64,000 nt of DNA from Nocardioides ganghwensis (GTDB taxonomy: Bacteria > Actinomycetota > Actinomycetes > Propionibacteriales > Nocardioidaceae). How positions within the stretch are numbered: position 1 is the first letter of the stretch; every line of letters begins with the position of its first letter. The notes beneath the pieces are model-generated. The model was not told the origin of the DNA, did not search any database, and worked only from the letters and a program-made list of their open reading frames with translations. The DNA lies in NCBI RefSeq assembly GCF_014779655.1, contig NZ_JACXYX010000012.1, positions 143,684-207,683 of the forward strand. The letters run 5' to 3'. Position numbers and translations under genes: made by a program. This document shows, piece by piece, positions 8,490 through 17,830 of this stretch.

Positions 8490-10265
8490 ATGACTGGCCG
8501 CATCCTCCGCATGTCGACCCTGTTCGTGCGCACCCTGCGCGACGACCCCAACGACGCCGAGGTCCCGAGCCACCGCTTGCTGGTCCGCGCCGGCTACATC
8601 CGCCGCGCCGCCCCCGGCATCTACACCTGGCTCCCGCTCGGCCTGCGGGTGCTGCGCAGGATCGAGAACATCGTCCGCGACGAGATGGACGACATCGGCG
8701 CGCAGGAGCTGTCGTTCCCCGCGCTGCTGCCCCGTGAGCCCTACGAGGCGACCAACCGCTGGACCGAGTACGGCGACAACATCTTCCGTCTCCAGGACCG
8801 CAAGGGCGGCGACTACCTCCTCGGCCCCACCCACGAGGAGATGTTCACCCTCGTGGTGAAGGACCTCTACTCGTCCTACAAGGACCTGCCGCTCTCGATC
8901 TACCAGATCCAGACGAAGTACCGCGACGAGGCCCGCCCGCGCGCCGGCCTGCTGCGCGGGCGCGAGTTCATCATGAAGGACTCCTACTCGTTCGACGTCG
9001 ACGACGCCGGCCTCGACGCGTCGTACGCCAAGCACCGTGAGGCCTACATCCGCATCTTCGACAAGCTCGGCTTCGAGTACGTCATCGTGCGGGCGCACGC
9101 CGGCGCGATGGGCGGCTCGAAGTCCGAGGAGTTCCTCGCCAAGGCGGCGGTCGGCGAGGACACCTACGTCACCTGCCCCGCATGCGGGTTCGCCGCCAAC
9201 GTCGAGGCCGTCGAGACGCCGTCCCCCGCGCCGGTGCCGTACGACGACGCGCCCGACGCGCACGTCGAGGACACCCCCGACACGCCCACCATCGACTCGC
9301 TGGTCGAGCTGCTCAACCGCTCGTTCCCGCGCGAGGACCGCCCGTGGGCGGCAGAGGACACGCTCAAGAACGTGCTGATGGTGGTCACCCAGCTCGACGG
9401 CACCAGCGAGCCGCTCGCCATCGGCGTCCCCGGCGACCGCGAGGTCGACCCCAAGCGGCTCGAGGCGACCCTCTACCCGGCGGAGTTCCGGCCGTTCAAC
9501 GAGGAGGACTTCGCGAAGTACCCCGACCTCGTGAAGGGCTACATCGGCCCCGGCGTGCTCGGCGAGAAGGGCACGTCCGGCATCCGGTTCCTCGTCGACC
9601 CGCGGGTCGTGGAGGGGACGCGCTGGGTGACCGGCGCCGACGAGCCCGGTCGCCACGTGCTCGACCTCACCGTGGGCCGCGACTTCACCCCGGACGGCAC
9701 GATCGAGGCCGCCGAGGTGCGCGCGGGCGACCCGTGCCCGCGCGGCGACGGCATCCTCGAGGCCGCGCGCGGCATCGAGATGGGCCACATCTTCCAGCTC
9801 GGCCGCAAGTTCGCCGACGCCCTCGGGCTCCAGGTCCTCGACGAGAACGGCAAGCTCGTCACCGTCACCATGGGCTCCTACGGCATCGGCCCCTCGCGCG
9901 CCGTGGCCGCCATCGCGGAGAACACCCTCGACGAGATGGGCCTGTGCTGGCCACGCGCCGTGGCGCCGGCCGACGTGCACGTCGTGGCCGCCGGCAAGGA
10001 CGACGCGATCTTCGACGCCGCCGAGCGGCTGGTCGCCGACCTCGCCGCGCAGGGCGTCGAGGTGATCTACGACGACCGCCGCGGCAAGGTGAGCCCGGGC
10101 GTGAAGTTCAAGGACGCCGAGCTCATCGGCGTGCCCACGATCGTCACCGTCGGCCGCGGCCTCGCCGACGGCAACGTCGAGGTCCGCGACCGCCGCTCCG
10201 GCGAGCGCGAGGACGTCGCCGTCGGCTCGGCCGTCGCGCGGATCACCGAGATCGTCCGCAGCTAG
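8490..10265 (+). CDS. proS: Proline--tRNA ligase
   Basis: ProS charges tRNA-Pro with proline in the cytoplasm. The 591-residue protein has bacterial-type architecture: class II core motif 1 near [20 protein letters not shown], motif 2 in [17 protein letters not shown], and motif 3 in [16 protein letters not shown] YbaK-like editing insertion spans about residues 225-400, and the C-terminal anticodon-binding domain starts near [16 protein letters not shown] 8490 is favoured by a TATCAT hexamer 6 bases upstream; ATG 8511 (MSTLFVRTL) is a possible shorter start. It is transcribed away from the divergent propeller gene and followed by a strong 18-bp hairpin, so it is probably monocistronic. Confidence 0.97.
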   Translation: MTGRILRMSTLFVRTLRDDPNDAEVPSHRLLVRAGYIRRAAPGIYTWLPLGLRVLRRIENIVRDEMDDIGAQELSFPALLPREPYEATNRWTEYGDNIFRLQDRKGGDYLLGPTHEEMFTLVVKDLYSSYKDLPLSIYQIQTKYRDEARPRAGLLRGREFIMKDSYSFDVDDAGLDASYAKHREAYIRIFDKLGFEYVIVRAHAGAMGGSKSEEFLAKAAVGEDTYVTCPACGFAANVEAVETPSPAPVPYDDAPDAHVEDTPDTPTIDSLVELLNRSFPREDRPWAAEDTLKNVLMVVTQLDGTSEPLAIGVPGDREVDPKRLEATLYPAEFRPFNEEDFAKYPDLVKGYIGPGVLGEKGTSGIRFLVDPRVVEGTRWVTGADEPGRHVLDLTVGRDFTPDGTIEAAEVRAGDPCPRGDGILEAARGIEMGHIFQLGRKFADALGLQVLDENGKLVTVTMGSYGIGPSRAVAAIAENTLDEMGLCWPRAVAPADVHVVAAGKDDAIFDAAERLVADLAAQGVEVIYDDRRGKVSPGVKFKDAELIGVPTIVTVGRGLADGNVEVRDRRSGEREDVAVGSAVARITEIVRS

Positions 10266-10274
10266 GTCACCCGT

Positions 10275-10321
10275 GATCGTGGAGGATCCGAGTCACCGGG
10301 TGGCTCGGATCCTCCACGATC
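10275..10321 (+). terminator. 18-bp perfect hairpin after proS
   Basis: GATCGTGGAGGATCCGAG (10275-10292) pairs perfectly with its reverse complement at 10304-10321 across an 11-base loop, starting 9 bases after the proS stop. There is no U-tract, as is common for actinobacterial terminators. Confidence 0.75.
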
Positions 10322-10339
10322 CCGCCGTCCGTCCCCCGA

Positions 10340-10345
10340 TAGGTT
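10340..10345 (+). promoter_or_regulatory. -10 hexamer for leaderless HAD gene
   Basis: TAGGTT is 7 bases before the ATG at 10353. Confidence 0.45.
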
Positions 10346-10352
10346 CGCCCCC

Positions 10353-11078
10353 ATGACCTCCACGCGCATCGAGGCCGTCATCTTCGACTGGGGCGGGACC
10401 CTGACCCGCTGGCACGACGTGGACTTCCATGCCGAGTCGCTGGCCCTGGCGGAGGCCGTACGCCGCACGCCCACGCCCGACGACGACCACCACGCCCACG
10501 CGGCACGTCTGCACCGCGCGGGTGACGTCGTCTGGGGACGCAGCCGCGACCACCAGCAGAGCGCGACCATCGCCGACCTCTTCGCCGAGGCGGGGCTCGA
10601 CCACGACCCCGATTTGCTGTCCGCCTACTACGACTTCTGGGAGCCGCACACCTCGACCGACCCCGAGGTGCGGCCGATGTGGGAGGAGCTCCGGGGGATG
10701 GGGCTCAAGGTCGGCGTGCTGTCCAACACCGTCTGGCCGCGTGAGTGGCACGTGGGCTTCTTCGAGCGCGACGGTGTCTACGACCTGGTCGACGGTGACG
10801 TCTACACCAGCGAGATCCCGTGGACGAAGCCCTCGCCGAAGGCGTTCGGCGCCGCGATGGAGGCGGTGGGCGTGAGCGACCCGGCCGCGTGCGTCTACGT
10901 CGGGGACCGGCTCTTCGACGACGTGTGGGGCGCCCACAACGCCGGCCTGCGGGCCATCCACGTGCCGCACAGCACCATCCCGCCCGCCCAGGTCGGGCAC
11001 ACCGAGGGCGACCCGGACGCGACCGTCATGTCGCTGGCCGAGGTCCCCGGGGTCGTACGGCGCCTCGACGCCCCCTGA
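10353..11078 (+). CDS. HAD family hydrolase
   Basis: This 241-residue protein belongs to the haloacid dehalogenase superfamily, mostly small-molecule phosphatases. Motif I is VIFDWGGTLTRW with the nucleophilic Asp. The position two residues later, usually the acid/base Asp of phosphatases, is Gly, so the exact reaction is unclear. Motif II is VGVLSNTVW, motif III Lys lies in IPWTKPSPKAF, and motif IV is CVYVGDRLFDDVWGAHNAG. A helical cap domain separates motifs I and II. The start is supported by a TAGGTT hexamer 7 bases upstream. It stands alone between the proS terminator and a repeat-rich intergenic region. Confidence 0.9.
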   Translation: MTSTRIEAVIFDWGGTLTRWHDVDFHAESLALAEAVRRTPTPDDDHHAHAARLHRAGDVVWGRSRDHQQSATIADLFAEAGLDHDPDLLSAYYDFWEPHTSTDPEVRPMWEELRGMGLKVGVLSNTVWPREWHVGFFERDGVYDLVDGDVYTSEIPWTKPSPKAFGAAMEAVGVSDPAACVYVGDRLFDDVWGAHNAGLRAIHVPHSTIPPAQVGHTEGDPDATVMSLAEVPGVVRRLDAP

Positions 11079-11400
11079 GCGCGGCACTTCTGCAACTTCG
11101 TGCGTTGCAGGAACATGCAAGTGAGATGTGCTTACGTTCGCCCGGGATCGAATGCATGATTGTGCATGTCGAACCGGCCACCCCACAGGCCGGCCGACAC
11201 AGGGTGATGCTGACCAACCCCATCAGGCGGTCCGCGTCCTCGGCCCTTGGGAGAGATCTCGGGACTTTCCCAAGGGTTGAGGCCGCGGGCCGCTTTCCCG
11301 TTCCCGGGGCGGTTCATCGGCCAAGCTCTCGGCCAAGCTCTCGGCCAAGCTCTCGGCCAAGCTCTCGGCCAAGCTCTCGGCCAAGCCCTCGGTCGTGCCC
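11079..11400 (+). other. Intergenic region with two hairpins and a 12-base repeat array
   Basis: I see no convincing gene in this 322-base gap. It contains a perfect CTGCAAC / GTTGCAG inverted repeat at 11090-11110, a CCCTTGGGA / TCCCAAGGG inverted repeat at 11244-11276, and the 12-base array at 11319-11402. Base composition before the array is visibly less GC-rich than in the neighbouring genes. Confidence 0.7.
11244..11276 (+). terminator. 9-bp inverted repeat, possible terminator or operator
   Basis: CCCTTGGGA (11244-11252) and TCCCAAGGG (11268-11276) are perfect complements with a 15-base loop, between convergent genes. Its distance of about 170 bases from either stop codon makes a terminator role uncertain. 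Confidence 0.35.
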
Positions 11401-11402
11401 TC
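11319..11402 (+). repeat. 12-base tandem repeat array
   Basis: GGCCAAGCTCTC is repeated five times perfectly from 11319 to 11378. A sixth copy follows with one change (11379-11390) and a degenerate seventh ends at 11402, touching the stop codon of the ferritin-like gene on the other strand. All three forward frames are open through the repeat, but the resulting peptides are monotonous and have no start context. Confidence 0.9.
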
Positions 11403-11829
11403 AGTCCAGCTCGGGCGCGCCTGGCCAGGTCTGCGCGGCGCCGCCGAGCTCGAGCTGCCACACGGCTGACCACGTCGCCTCGGTGAGCGCCCAGTCGCGC
11501 ACCTCGCCGCTCGACCGGGCGACCAGCGCGAGCAGCGTCTCCACGCCGGCCGCCTCGAGGCCGACCGCGGCCCGCTGGACCTGCGGCGGACGTACGAGCG
11601 CTCCGTCGAGCTCGTAGGCGACGGCTGCCGCGACGGGCTCGCCGCCGGCGTCGCGGACCAGCAGGCGCAGCTGGTCGCGGCGCGCCCGGTGGCGCCGGTA
11701 CGCCGCCGTCACCGCGTCGTACAGCGCCGGGGAGGCCGACTGGGACGTACGCGCACCGAGCACGCCGTAGGTCCAGAGCGTGGCGTGCTCCTCGGCGAGC
11801 GCGGCCTGGAGGGCGTCGAGGGTGCTCAT
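11401..11829 (-). CDS. Ferritin-like (DUF4439) domain protein
   Basis: The 142-residue protein is an all-helical, Ala-rich product. Its N-terminal helix ALQAALAEEHATLWTYGVLG and a later RRDQLRLLVRDAGGEPV segment match the DUF4439 ferritin-like family found just upstream of rimP in actinobacteria. Glu/His residues in the first helix could be metal ligands, but a full di-iron EXXH set is not clear, so enzymatic function is unknown. Its ATG overlaps the stop codon of the upstream lipoprotein gene (ATGA), so the two are co-translated and may act together at the membrane. Confidence 0.8.
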   Translation of the reverse strand: MSTLDALQAALAEEHATLWTYGVLGARTSQSASPALYDAVTAAYRRHRARRDQLRLLVRDAGGEPVAAAVAYELDGALVRPPQVQRAAVGLEAAGVETLLALVARSSGEVRDWALTEATWSAVWQLELGGAAQTWPGAPELD

Positions 11830-12356
11830 GGTGCCTCCGCCTGACCGACCGCGGGGTCCGCGAGGGCCGCGCCGTGCTGGGCCGTCGAGGCCGCCACGCT
11901 GGCGAGCACTCGCGCCAGGTCGCCGCTCGCGGCGGTCAGGCAGGCCTGCCTGACCGCGCGCTGCAGCCGCTGCTCCGAGCGTCGCACCGCGGCCAGGGCG
12001 CGTGCCCGACCGGCGGCGATCGCGGGCGGCTCCGAGGCAGGTACGTCGGCGTCCGCGACCGCGCCGGAGAGCAGTGCGAGGTGGTCGGCGTGGGCCGCCG
12101 CGACGGGCTCCAGCAGGGGAGTGAGGGCGGGGACCGACAGGGTCGCCGCCTCCAGCACCGCGCCGGCGCGTACGAGCTCTGCCACCACGGTCGCCACGAG
12201 CTCGGCGTCCTCGGGTGGCGGCGGAGTGGCCGGGGACGACCCGTCCGACGACGCGGGCGGATCGATGTCGCAGGCCGCGAGGACGAAGGGCGCCGTGAGC
12301 GCCGACCCGACCGCCGAGACGACCGCCGTACGACGGGTCAGCGGGCGTCCGGGCAC
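11826..12356 (-). CDS. Putative lipoprotein paired with the ferritin-like protein
   Basis: The 176-residue precursor begins with basic residues including RRTAVVS (possibly a Tat-like signal), a hydrophobic stretch, and a lipobox LAAC, predicting lipid attachment at that Cys and location on the outer face of the membrane. The mature part has a Ser/Pro-rich linker and Ala-rich helices with several His residues (AAAHADHLALLSGAV), which could again form a helical bundle. I do not recognise a characterised family. It is divergent from rimP with a 115-base gap and overlaps the ferritin-like gene by ATGA. Confidence 0.75.
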   Translation of the reverse strand: MPGRPLTRRTAVVSAVGSALTAPFVLAACDIDPPASSDGSSPATPPPPEDAELVATVVAELVRAGAVLEAATLSVPALTPLLEPVAAAHADHLALLSGAVADADVPASEPPAIAAGRARALAAVRRSEQRLQRAVRQACLTAASGDLARVLASVAASTAQHGAALADPAVGQAEAP

Positions 12357-12430
12357 CCCCGAACCCTACCCATCCGACGCTCCGGTCCGGACCGGTCGCC
12401 CGGGGATGTCGACGCCCGGTAGGGGGCCGC

Positions 12431-12436
12431 TATCGT
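12431..12436 (+). promoter_or_regulatory. Probable -10 hexamer of the rimP-nusA operon
   Basis: TATCGT lies 35 bases upstream of the rimP ATG, leaving a short leader that contains an AAGGAGG ribosome-binding site at 12457-12463. Confidence 0.4.
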
Positions 12437-12471
12437 GATCCCTCGACAACTACACAAGGAGGTCGCACCCG

Positions 12472-12960
12472 ATGAGCACTCCCCGACAGGAAGCCACCCG
12501 GGACCGCATCGAGGCGGAGCTGGTCGACCCCTTGCGCGTGTTGGGCCTCGACGTCGAGGCCGTCGAGGTCACCCCCGCCGGCAAGCGCCGTGTGGTGCGC
12601 GTCGCCGTCGACAAGGACGGCGGCGTCACGCTCGACGACGTCGCCGACGCCACGCGTGAGGTCTCCCGCGTGCTCGACGAGTCCGACGTGATGGGCGAGA
12701 TGCCCTACACGCTCGAGGTCACCTCCCGCGGCGTCGACCGCCCCCTGACGCTCCCGCGGCACTGGCGGCGCAACGAGGACCGGCTGGTCAAGGCCACCCT
12801 CGTCGACGGGTCGAGCCTGACCGGTCGCGTCGTCGCCTCCAGTGACGACGCCGCCACGCTCGCCGTCGACGGCGAGCGGCACGAGGTGTCCTACGCCGAC
12901 GTGGCCAAGGCCCTCGTGCAGATCGAGTTCAACCGCAAGACCGAGAAGAAGGACGACTGA
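12472..12960 (+). CDS. rimP: Ribosome maturation factor RimP
   Basis: RimP assists maturation of the 30S subunit. The 162-residue protein has the RimP N-terminal domain with [20 protein letters not shown], the ISxxLDExD-like segment [29 protein letters not shown], and an SH3-like C-terminal domain. The start at ATG 12472 has an excellent AAGGAGG site 8 bases upstream. It opens the conserved rimP-nusA-ylxR-infB-rbfA-truB cluster and overlaps nusA by one base (TGATG). Confidence 0.95.
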   Translation: MSTPRQEATRDRIEAELVDPLRVLGLDVEAVEVTPAGKRRVVRVAVDKDGGVTLDDVADATREVSRVLDESDVMGEMPYTLEVTSRGVDRPLTLPRHWRRNEDRLVKATLVDGSSLTGRVVASSDDAATLAVDGERHEVSYADVAKALVQIEFNRKTEKKDD

Positions 12961-13937
12961 TGGACATCGACCTGAGCATCCTGCGCATGCTGGAGCGGGA
13001 GAAGGAGATCTCCTTCGAGGTGCTCGCGGAGGCGATCGAGCAGGCGCTGCTCACCGCCTACCAGCGCGCGACCGAGTCCCACCACCCCGCCCGCGTCGAG
13101 CTCGACCGCAAGACCGGTCACGTCACCGTGTGGGCGCGCGAGCTCGACGAGGACGGCACCGCCGGCCCCGAGTACGACGACACGCCCCAGGGCTTCGGCC
13201 GCATCGCCGCGACGACTGCCAAGCAGGTGATGCTCCAGCGCCTGCGCGACGCCGAGGACGAGATCAAGTTCGGCGAGTTCTCCGGCAAGGAGGGCGACAT
13301 CATCTCCGGCACCATCCAGCAGGGCCGCAACCCCGACGACGTCATGGTCGACCTGGGCAAGCTCGAGGCGATCCTGCCCGTCAGCGAGCGCGTGCCGGGG
13401 GAGAAGTACGTCCACGGCGAGCGCATCAAGTGCCTGGTGACCTCGGTGCGCAAGGGCATGCGCGGACCGCAGATCACGCTCTCGCGCTCCCACCCGACCC
13501 TCGTCAAGAAGCTCTTCGCGCTCGAGGTCCCCGAGATCGCCGACGGCACCGTCGAGATCGCCGGCATCGCCCGCGAGGCCGGCCATCGCACCAAGATCGC
13601 GGTGCACTCCACCGTCCCCGGCGTCAACGCCAAGGGCGCGTGCATCGGCCCGATGGGACAGCGGGTGCGCAACGTGATGAGCGAGCTGCACGGCGAGAAG
13701 ATCGACATCGTCGACTGGGCCGAGGACCCCGCGGAGCTGGTTGCGCACGCGCTGTCGCCGGCCCGGGTCAACTCCGTGGAGATCGTCGACCTCGCCGCGC
13801 GCTCGTGCCGGGTGGTCGTGCCCGACTTCCAGCTCTCCCTCGCCATCGGCAAGGAGGGCCAGAACGCCCGCCTCGCCGCCCGGCTCACCGGATGGCGCAT
13901 CGACATCCGCTCGGACGAGGCGCCGGCCCCGGAGTAG
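12960..13937 (+). CDS. nusA: Transcription termination/antitermination factor NusA
   Basis: NusA binds RNA polymerase and nascent RNA and modulates pausing, termination and antitermination. The 325-residue protein has the NusA N-terminal domain, an S1 domain at about 120-190 ([21 protein letters not shown]), and two KH domains at about 210-325 with [14 protein letters not shown] and [17 protein letters not shown]. It lacks the C-terminal acidic repeats of gamma-proteobacterial NusA, as is normal for actinobacteria. It is translationally coupled to rimP. Confidence 0.97.
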   Translation: MDIDLSILRMLEREKEISFEVLAEAIEQALLTAYQRATESHHPARVELDRKTGHVTVWARELDEDGTAGPEYDDTPQGFGRIAATTAKQVMLQRLRDAEDEIKFGEFSGKEGDIISGTIQQGRNPDDVMVDLGKLEAILPVSERVPGEKYVHGERIKCLVTSVRKGMRGPQITLSRSHPTLVKKLFALEVPEIADGTVEIAGIAREAGHRTKIAVHSTVPGVNAKGACIGPMGQRVRNVMSELHGEKIDIVDWAEDPAELVAHALSPARVNSVEIVDLAARSCRVVVPDFQLSLAIGKEGQNARLAARLTGWRIDIRSDEAPAPE

Positions 13938-13981
13938 GTGCCGGCGTGGGGCTCAGTTCGTAAACCAGTGGCCCCACGCAG

Positions 13982-13987
13982 TAGAGT
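13982..13987 (+). promoter_or_regulatory. -10-like hexamer before ylxR
   Basis: TAGAGT lies 8 bases before the GTG at 13996, in the 58-base gap after nusA. It could give an internal leaderless transcript in the operon. Confidence 0.35.
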
Positions 13988-13995
13988 GACGATCA

Positions 13996-14340
13996 GTGGC
14001 CACCACGTCTGACACCCCTGCGCCCGGACCCGTCCGGACCTGCGTGGGTTGCCGGACCAGGGCCGCTGCGAGCGAGCTGCTGCGAGTGGTCGCAGGCTCG
14101 GACGCCGGGGGCACGCCAGCCCTGGTGCCCGATCCGGACCGCCGGGCACCCGGTCGTGGGGCGCACCTGCACCCCACGCACGAGTGTTGGGAGCTCGCGG
14201 TGCGACGCCGAGCATTCCCCCGGGCCCTGCGCTCGGGAGTCCCGCTCGCCGGAGCACCGGTGGAGGACTACCTCGCCTCGTTGCACGACCCATCCGATCC
14301 ACAGCACGACCGACCAGAAACTGGAGCACGCAGCTCATGA
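13996..14340 (+). CDS. ylxR: YlxR/DUF448 family RNA-binding protein (RNase P modulator family)
   Basis: The 114-residue basic protein has the YlxR signature RTCVGCRTRAAASELLRVV and an R-GRGAHLHPTHECWELAVRRRAFPRAL region that forms the positively charged surface of this fold. YlxR is conserved between nusA and infB. In Bacillus the family has been linked to RNase P modulation and to transcription regulation; the role here is inferred. GTG start at 13996. Confidence 0.9.
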   Translation: MATTSDTPAPGPVRTCVGCRTRAAASELLRVVAGSDAGGTPALVPDPDRRAPGRGAHLHPTHECWELAVRRRAFPRALRSGVPLAGAPVEDYLASLHDPSDPQHDRPETGARSS

Positions 14341-14398
14341 GCACTCGATGAGTAACTCGTAATGAGTGTGCACACCCACTAGCTGTTCCGTTTCCCCT

Positions 14399-14427
14399 CT
14401 CCTTCTGGGGTCACGGACCAGAAGGAG
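14399..14427 (+). promoter_or_regulatory. Hairpin sequestering the infB ribosome-binding site
   Basis: CTCCTTCTGG (14399-14408) pairs perfectly with CCAGAAGGAG (14418-14427) across a 9-base loop. The right arm contains the GAAGGAG Shine-Dalgarno sequence of infB (GTG at 14440), so the folded form would hide it. Confidence 0.65.
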
Positions 14428-14439
14428 TAGTTACCAACC

Positions 14440-17247
14440 GTGGCAAAGACCCGAGTCCACGAACTCGCCAAGGAGTTCGGAGTCGAGAGCAAGTTCGTTC
14501 TCGAGAAGCTCAAGGAGATGGGTGAGTTCGTCAAGTCGGCATCGTCGACCGTCGAGCCCCCCGTCGAGATGCGCTTCAAGAAGCAGTACGGCGACGAGCT
14601 GAAGGCCGCTGCGGCCTCCGCTCCCGCCGCCGACAAGGCGCCCGAGGCCGACAAGCCTGCCGCCAAGAAGGCCGCGCCCAAGCCCGGCCCCAAGCCGGCG
14701 CCTGCGCCTGCCGCGACCGAGGCGCCTGCCGAGGCTCCGGCCCCGGCTGCCGCCGAGCCCGCTGCAGAGCCCGCCGCCGAGCCGGCTGCCGAGCCGGCCG
14801 CTCCGGCGGCGAGGCCCGGCCCCAAGCCCGGCCCCAAGGCTCCGGCCGCCGAGCCGCAGGCCCCCGCGGCCGAGCCCGAGCCCCCCGCCGCTCCGGCGGC
14901 CAAGGCGCCGAGCCCGGCCCCGCGGCCCGTCGGCAGGCCGGGTGCCCCGCGCCCCGGCAACAACCCGTTCGCCCCCAGCCAGGGCATGGGGCAGCGCCCC
15001 GCACCCCGTACGGGTGGCGACGACAACCGTCCGCCGCGTCCGCCGGGTGCTGGTGGCGGCGACGCCCGCCCCGGCATGCCGCGCCCCAACCCGGCGATGA
15101 TGCCCAAGTCCCCGGCGGCCTTCGGCAACGGTCCGGGCGCCCGTCCGGCCCGTGGTGGCCCCGGTGGCGGCCCCGGTCGTCCGGGTGCCCCCGGCCGCGG
15201 TGCCCCGGGTCGTCCCGGCGCCGGTGCCGGCGCCCCGGGTGGCGCTCCCGGACGCCCCGGCGGCTTCGGCCCGTCCGGTGGCGGTCGTCCCGGTGGCGGT
15301 CGTCCCGGTCAGCGCGGTCAGACCCAGGGTGCCTTCGGGCGTCCCGGCGGTCCGTCGCGTCGCGGCCGCAAGTCCAAGCGGGCGCGTCGTCAGGAGTTCG
15401 AGGCCATGGAGGCCCCGACCATCGGCGGTGTGCGCGTCCGCAAGGGCAACGGCGAGACCGTACGCCTGCCGCGCGGTGCGTCCCTGACCGACTTCGCCGA
15501 GAGGATCAACGTCGACGCGGCCGCCCTGGTCCAGATGCTGTTCTCGCTCGGTGAGATGGTCACCTCGACCCAGTCCGTCGGCGACGAGACGTTCGAGCTG
15601 CTCGGCGAGGAGCTCAACTACGTCGTCCAGATCGTGTCCCCGGAGGACGAGGACCGCGAGCTGCTCGAGACGTTCGACCTCGAGTTCGGCGCCGACGAGG
15701 GCGACGAGGCCGACCTGGTCGTCCGACCGCCGGTCGTCACGGTCATGGGTCACGTCGACCACGGAAAGACCAAGCTCCTCGACGCGCTGCGTGACGCCAA
15801 CGTGGTCGACAAGGAGGCCGGTGGCATCACCCAGCACATCGGTGCCTACCAGGTCCACACCGAGGTCGAGGGCGAGGACCGTCGCATCACCCTGATCGAC
15901 ACCCCCGGCCACGAGGCGTTCACCGCCATGCGTGCCCGTGGTGCCCAGGCCACCGACATCGCGATCCTCGTGGTCGCGGCCGACGACGGCGTGATGCCGC
16001 AGACGGTCGAGGCGCTCAACCACGCCAAGGCCGCCGGGGTCCCGATCGTGGTCGCGGTCAACAAGATCGACAAGCCCGAGGCCGACTCCACCAAGGTCCG
16101 CGGCCAGCTCACCGAGTACGGCCTGATCCCCGAGGAGTACGGCGGCGACGCGATGTTCGTCGACGTCTCGGCCAAGGCCGGGCTCAACCTCGACAAGCTG
16201 CTCGAGGCCGTCGTGCTCACCGCCGACGCGTCCCTGGACCTGCGGGCCAACCCCACGCAGGACGCCCAGGGCCTGGTGGTCGAGGCGCACCTCGACCGCG
16301 GTCGCGGTCCGGTCGCCACGGTCCTGGTCCAGCGCGGAACCCTCCGCGTGGGCGACTCGATCGTGGCCGGTCCGGCCCACGGTCGCGTCCGGGCGATGCT
16401 CGACGAGCACGGCAACGAGATCGCCGAGGCCGACCCGTCGCGTCCCGCGATGGTGCTGGGTCTCTCGGCGGTGCCGGGTGCGGGCCAGAACTTCATCGTG
16501 GTCGACGACGACCGCATGGCCCGCCAGATCGCCGAGAAGCGCGAGGCGCGCGAGCGTGCGGCCATGCAGGCCAAGCGTCGCGTGCGCCGCAGCCTCGAGG
16601 ACTTCATGGCGTCCATGGAGAAGGGCGAGAGCCAGGAGCTCAACCTCATCCTCAAGGGCGACGTGTCCGGTTCGGTCGAGGCGCTCGAGGACGCGCTGTC
16701 CCAGATCGACGTGGGCGACGAGGTCTCCCTGCGCGTGATCGACCGCGGTGTCGGTGCGATCACCGAGACCAACGTCGACCTCGCCGCAGCCTCCGACGCC
16801 ATCATCATCGGCTTCAACGTCCGCCCGCAGGGCAAGGCGAGCCAGATGGCCGACAAGGAGGGTGTCGAGATCCGCTACTACTCGGTCATCTACCAGGCGA
16901 TCGAGGAGATCGAGGCGGCGCTCAAGGGCATGCTCAAGCCGGTCTACGAGGAGTCGACCCTCGGTCAGGCGGAGATCCGCGAGATCTTCCGCTCGTCCAA
17001 GGCCGGCAACATCGCAGGCTGCATGGTCACCTCCGGCCTCATCCGGCGCAACGCCAAGGTCCGGGTCCTGCGCGACGGAGCGGTGGTGGCCGACAACCTC
17101 GACCTCGCCTCGCTGCGCCGCGAGAAGGACGACGCCTCCGAGGTCCGCGAGGGCTTCGAGTGCGGTCTGGTGCTCCGCAACTTCCAGGACATCAAGATCG
17201 GCGATGTCGTGGAGGCCTTCGAGATGCGCGAGATCCCGCGCAGCTGA
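14440..17247 (+). CDS. infB: Translation initiation factor IF-2
   Basis: IF-2 is the GTPase that brings fMet-tRNA to the 30S subunit and promotes subunit joining. The 935-residue protein has an IF2_N motif at the start ([19 protein letters not shown]), a long disordered Ala/Pro-rich then Gly/Arg-rich segment at about 55-310, and a second IF2_N region. The GTPase domain carries G1 [11 protein letters not shown]3 DTPGHEAF and G4 NKID, and domains II-IV end with a C-terminal beta-barrel. GTG 14440 has a GAAGGAG site, itself buried in a perfect hairpin. The leader from 14341 contains further small dyads, so translational control is plausible. Confidence 0.98.
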   Translation: MAKTRVHELAKEFGVESKFVLEKLKEMGEFVKSASSTVEPPVEMRFKKQYGDELKAAAASAPAADKAPEADKPAAKKAAPKPGPKPAPAPAATEAPAEAPAPAAAEPAAEPAAEPAAEPAAPAARPGPKPGPKAPAAEPQAPAAEPEPPAAPAAKAPSPAPRPVGRPGAPRPGNNPFAPSQGMGQRPAPRTGGDDNRPPRPPGAGGGDARPGMPRPNPAMMPKSPAAFGNGPGARPARGGPGGGPGRPGAPGRGAPGRPGAGAGAPGGAPGRPGGFGPSGGGRPGGGRPGQRGQTQGAFGRPGGPSRRGRKSKRARRQEFEAMEAPTIGGVRVRKGNGETVRLPRGASLTDFAERINVDAAALVQMLFSLGEMVTSTQSVGDETFELLGEELNYVVQIVSPEDEDRELLETFDLEFGADEGDEADLVVRPPVVTVMGHVDHGKTKLLDALRDANVVDKEAGGITQHIGAYQVHTEVEGEDRRITLIDTPGHEAFTAMRARGAQATDIAILVVAADDGVMPQTVEALNHAKAAGVPIVVAVNKIDKPEADSTKVRGQLTEYGLIPEEYGGDAMFVDVSAKAGLNLDKLLEAVVLTADASLDLRANPTQDAQGLVVEAHLDRGRGPVATVLVQRGTLRVGDSIVAGPAHGRVRAMLDEHGNEIAEADPSRPAMVLGLSAVPGAGQNFIVVDDDRMARQIAEKREARERAAMQAKRRVRRSLEDFMASMEKGESQELNLILKGDVSGSVEALEDALSQIDVGDEVSLRVIDRGVGAITETNVDLAAASDAIIIGFNVRPQGKASQMADKEGVEIRYYSVIYQAIEEIEAALKGMLKPVYEESTLGQAEIREIFRSSKAGNIAGCMVTSGLIRRNAKVRVLRDGAVVADNLDLASLRREKDDASEVREGFECGLVLRNFQDIKIGDVVEAFEMREIPRS

Positions 17248-17262
17248 TCACGCAGTACCCCT

Positions 17263-17304
17263 CGCTGGTCGAGCGGTCCCCTCAAAGGGACCGCTCGGCC
17301 AGCG
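17263..17304 (+). terminator. 18-bp hairpin between infB and rbfA
   Basis: CGCTGGTCGAGCGGTCCC (17263-17280) pairs with 17287-17304 with a single G-T wobble and a 6-base loop. It may attenuate read-through into rbfA-truB. The CTGGTCGAGC core resembles the dyad after the M16 peptidase gene. Confidence 0.7.
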
Positions 17305-17329
17305 TCATCTTCCTGAGAGAGTGACTTCC

Positions 17330-17830
17330 ATGAGCAATCCCCGGGTGCGCAAGATCGCCGACCGGATCCAGGTGATCGTCGCCGAGATGCTCGAGCGCCG
17401 GATCAAGGACCCGCGCCTCGGCTTCGTCACCGTCACCGACGTACGCCTCACCGGCGACTCGCAGCAGGCCTCGATCTTCTACACCGTGCTGGGCACCGAG
17501 GACGAGCTGGCCAGCACCGCCGCCGCGCTCGAGTCCGCCAAGGGGGTCATCCGCTCCGAGGTCGCCAAGCAGCTCGGCATGCGCATCGTGCCGACGCTGA
17601 CCTTCATCCCCGACGCCCTCCCCGAGAGCGCCCGCGCGCTCGACGAGGTGCTCGCGCGCGCCAAGCAGCAGGACGAGGAGGTCGCGGCCCGTCGCGTCGA
17701 GGCCTACGCCGGCGAGCCCGACCCCTACAAGAAGCCCCGCGCGGCCGAGGACGACCTCGAGGACGAGGACGAGGACGACGAACTCGACAGGCTCGACGAC
17801 GCGCTCGACGACGAGGACGACCGCTCCTGA
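17330..17830 (+). CDS. rbfA: 30S ribosome-binding factor RbfA
   Basis: RbfA binds the immature 30S subunit and helps process the 16S rRNA 5' end. The 166-residue protein starts at ATG 17330 with the family N-terminus [19 protein letters not shown], and has the KH-like core [19 protein letters not shown] and [11 protein letters not shown]. The last 45 residues form an acidic Asp/Glu-rich tail, longer than in E. coli RbfA and typical of actinobacterial members. It overlaps truB by one base (TGATG). Confidence 0.95.
   Translation: MSNPRVRKIADRIQVIVAEMLERRIKDPRLGFVTVTDVRLTGDSQQASIFYTVLGTEDELASTAAALESAKGVIRSEVAKQLGMRIVPTLTFIPDALPESARALDEVLARAKQQDEEVAARRVEAYAGEPDPYKKPRAAEDDLEDEDEDDELDRLDDALDDEDDRS

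Noticed and set aside
11079..11300. Possible small gene starting at the ATG near 11157 (MIVHVEPATP)
   Set aside because: No ribosome-binding site or -10 hexamer at the right distance, and the frame runs straight into the tandem repeat.
11319..11402. Possible CRISPR or integron array from the 12-base repeats
   Set aside because: The units are contiguous without spacers and too short.
11247..11486. Short reading frames through the 12-base array giving monotonous repeats such as QALGQALG or RAWPRAWP
   Set aside because: The repeat unit is a multiple of three, so all frames stay open. No ribosome-binding site, promoter or non-repeat domain supports translation.
12356..12472. Riboswitch in the rimP leader
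   Set aside because: The distance from the likely -10 to the ribosome-binding site is only about 20 bases, too short for a riboswitch.
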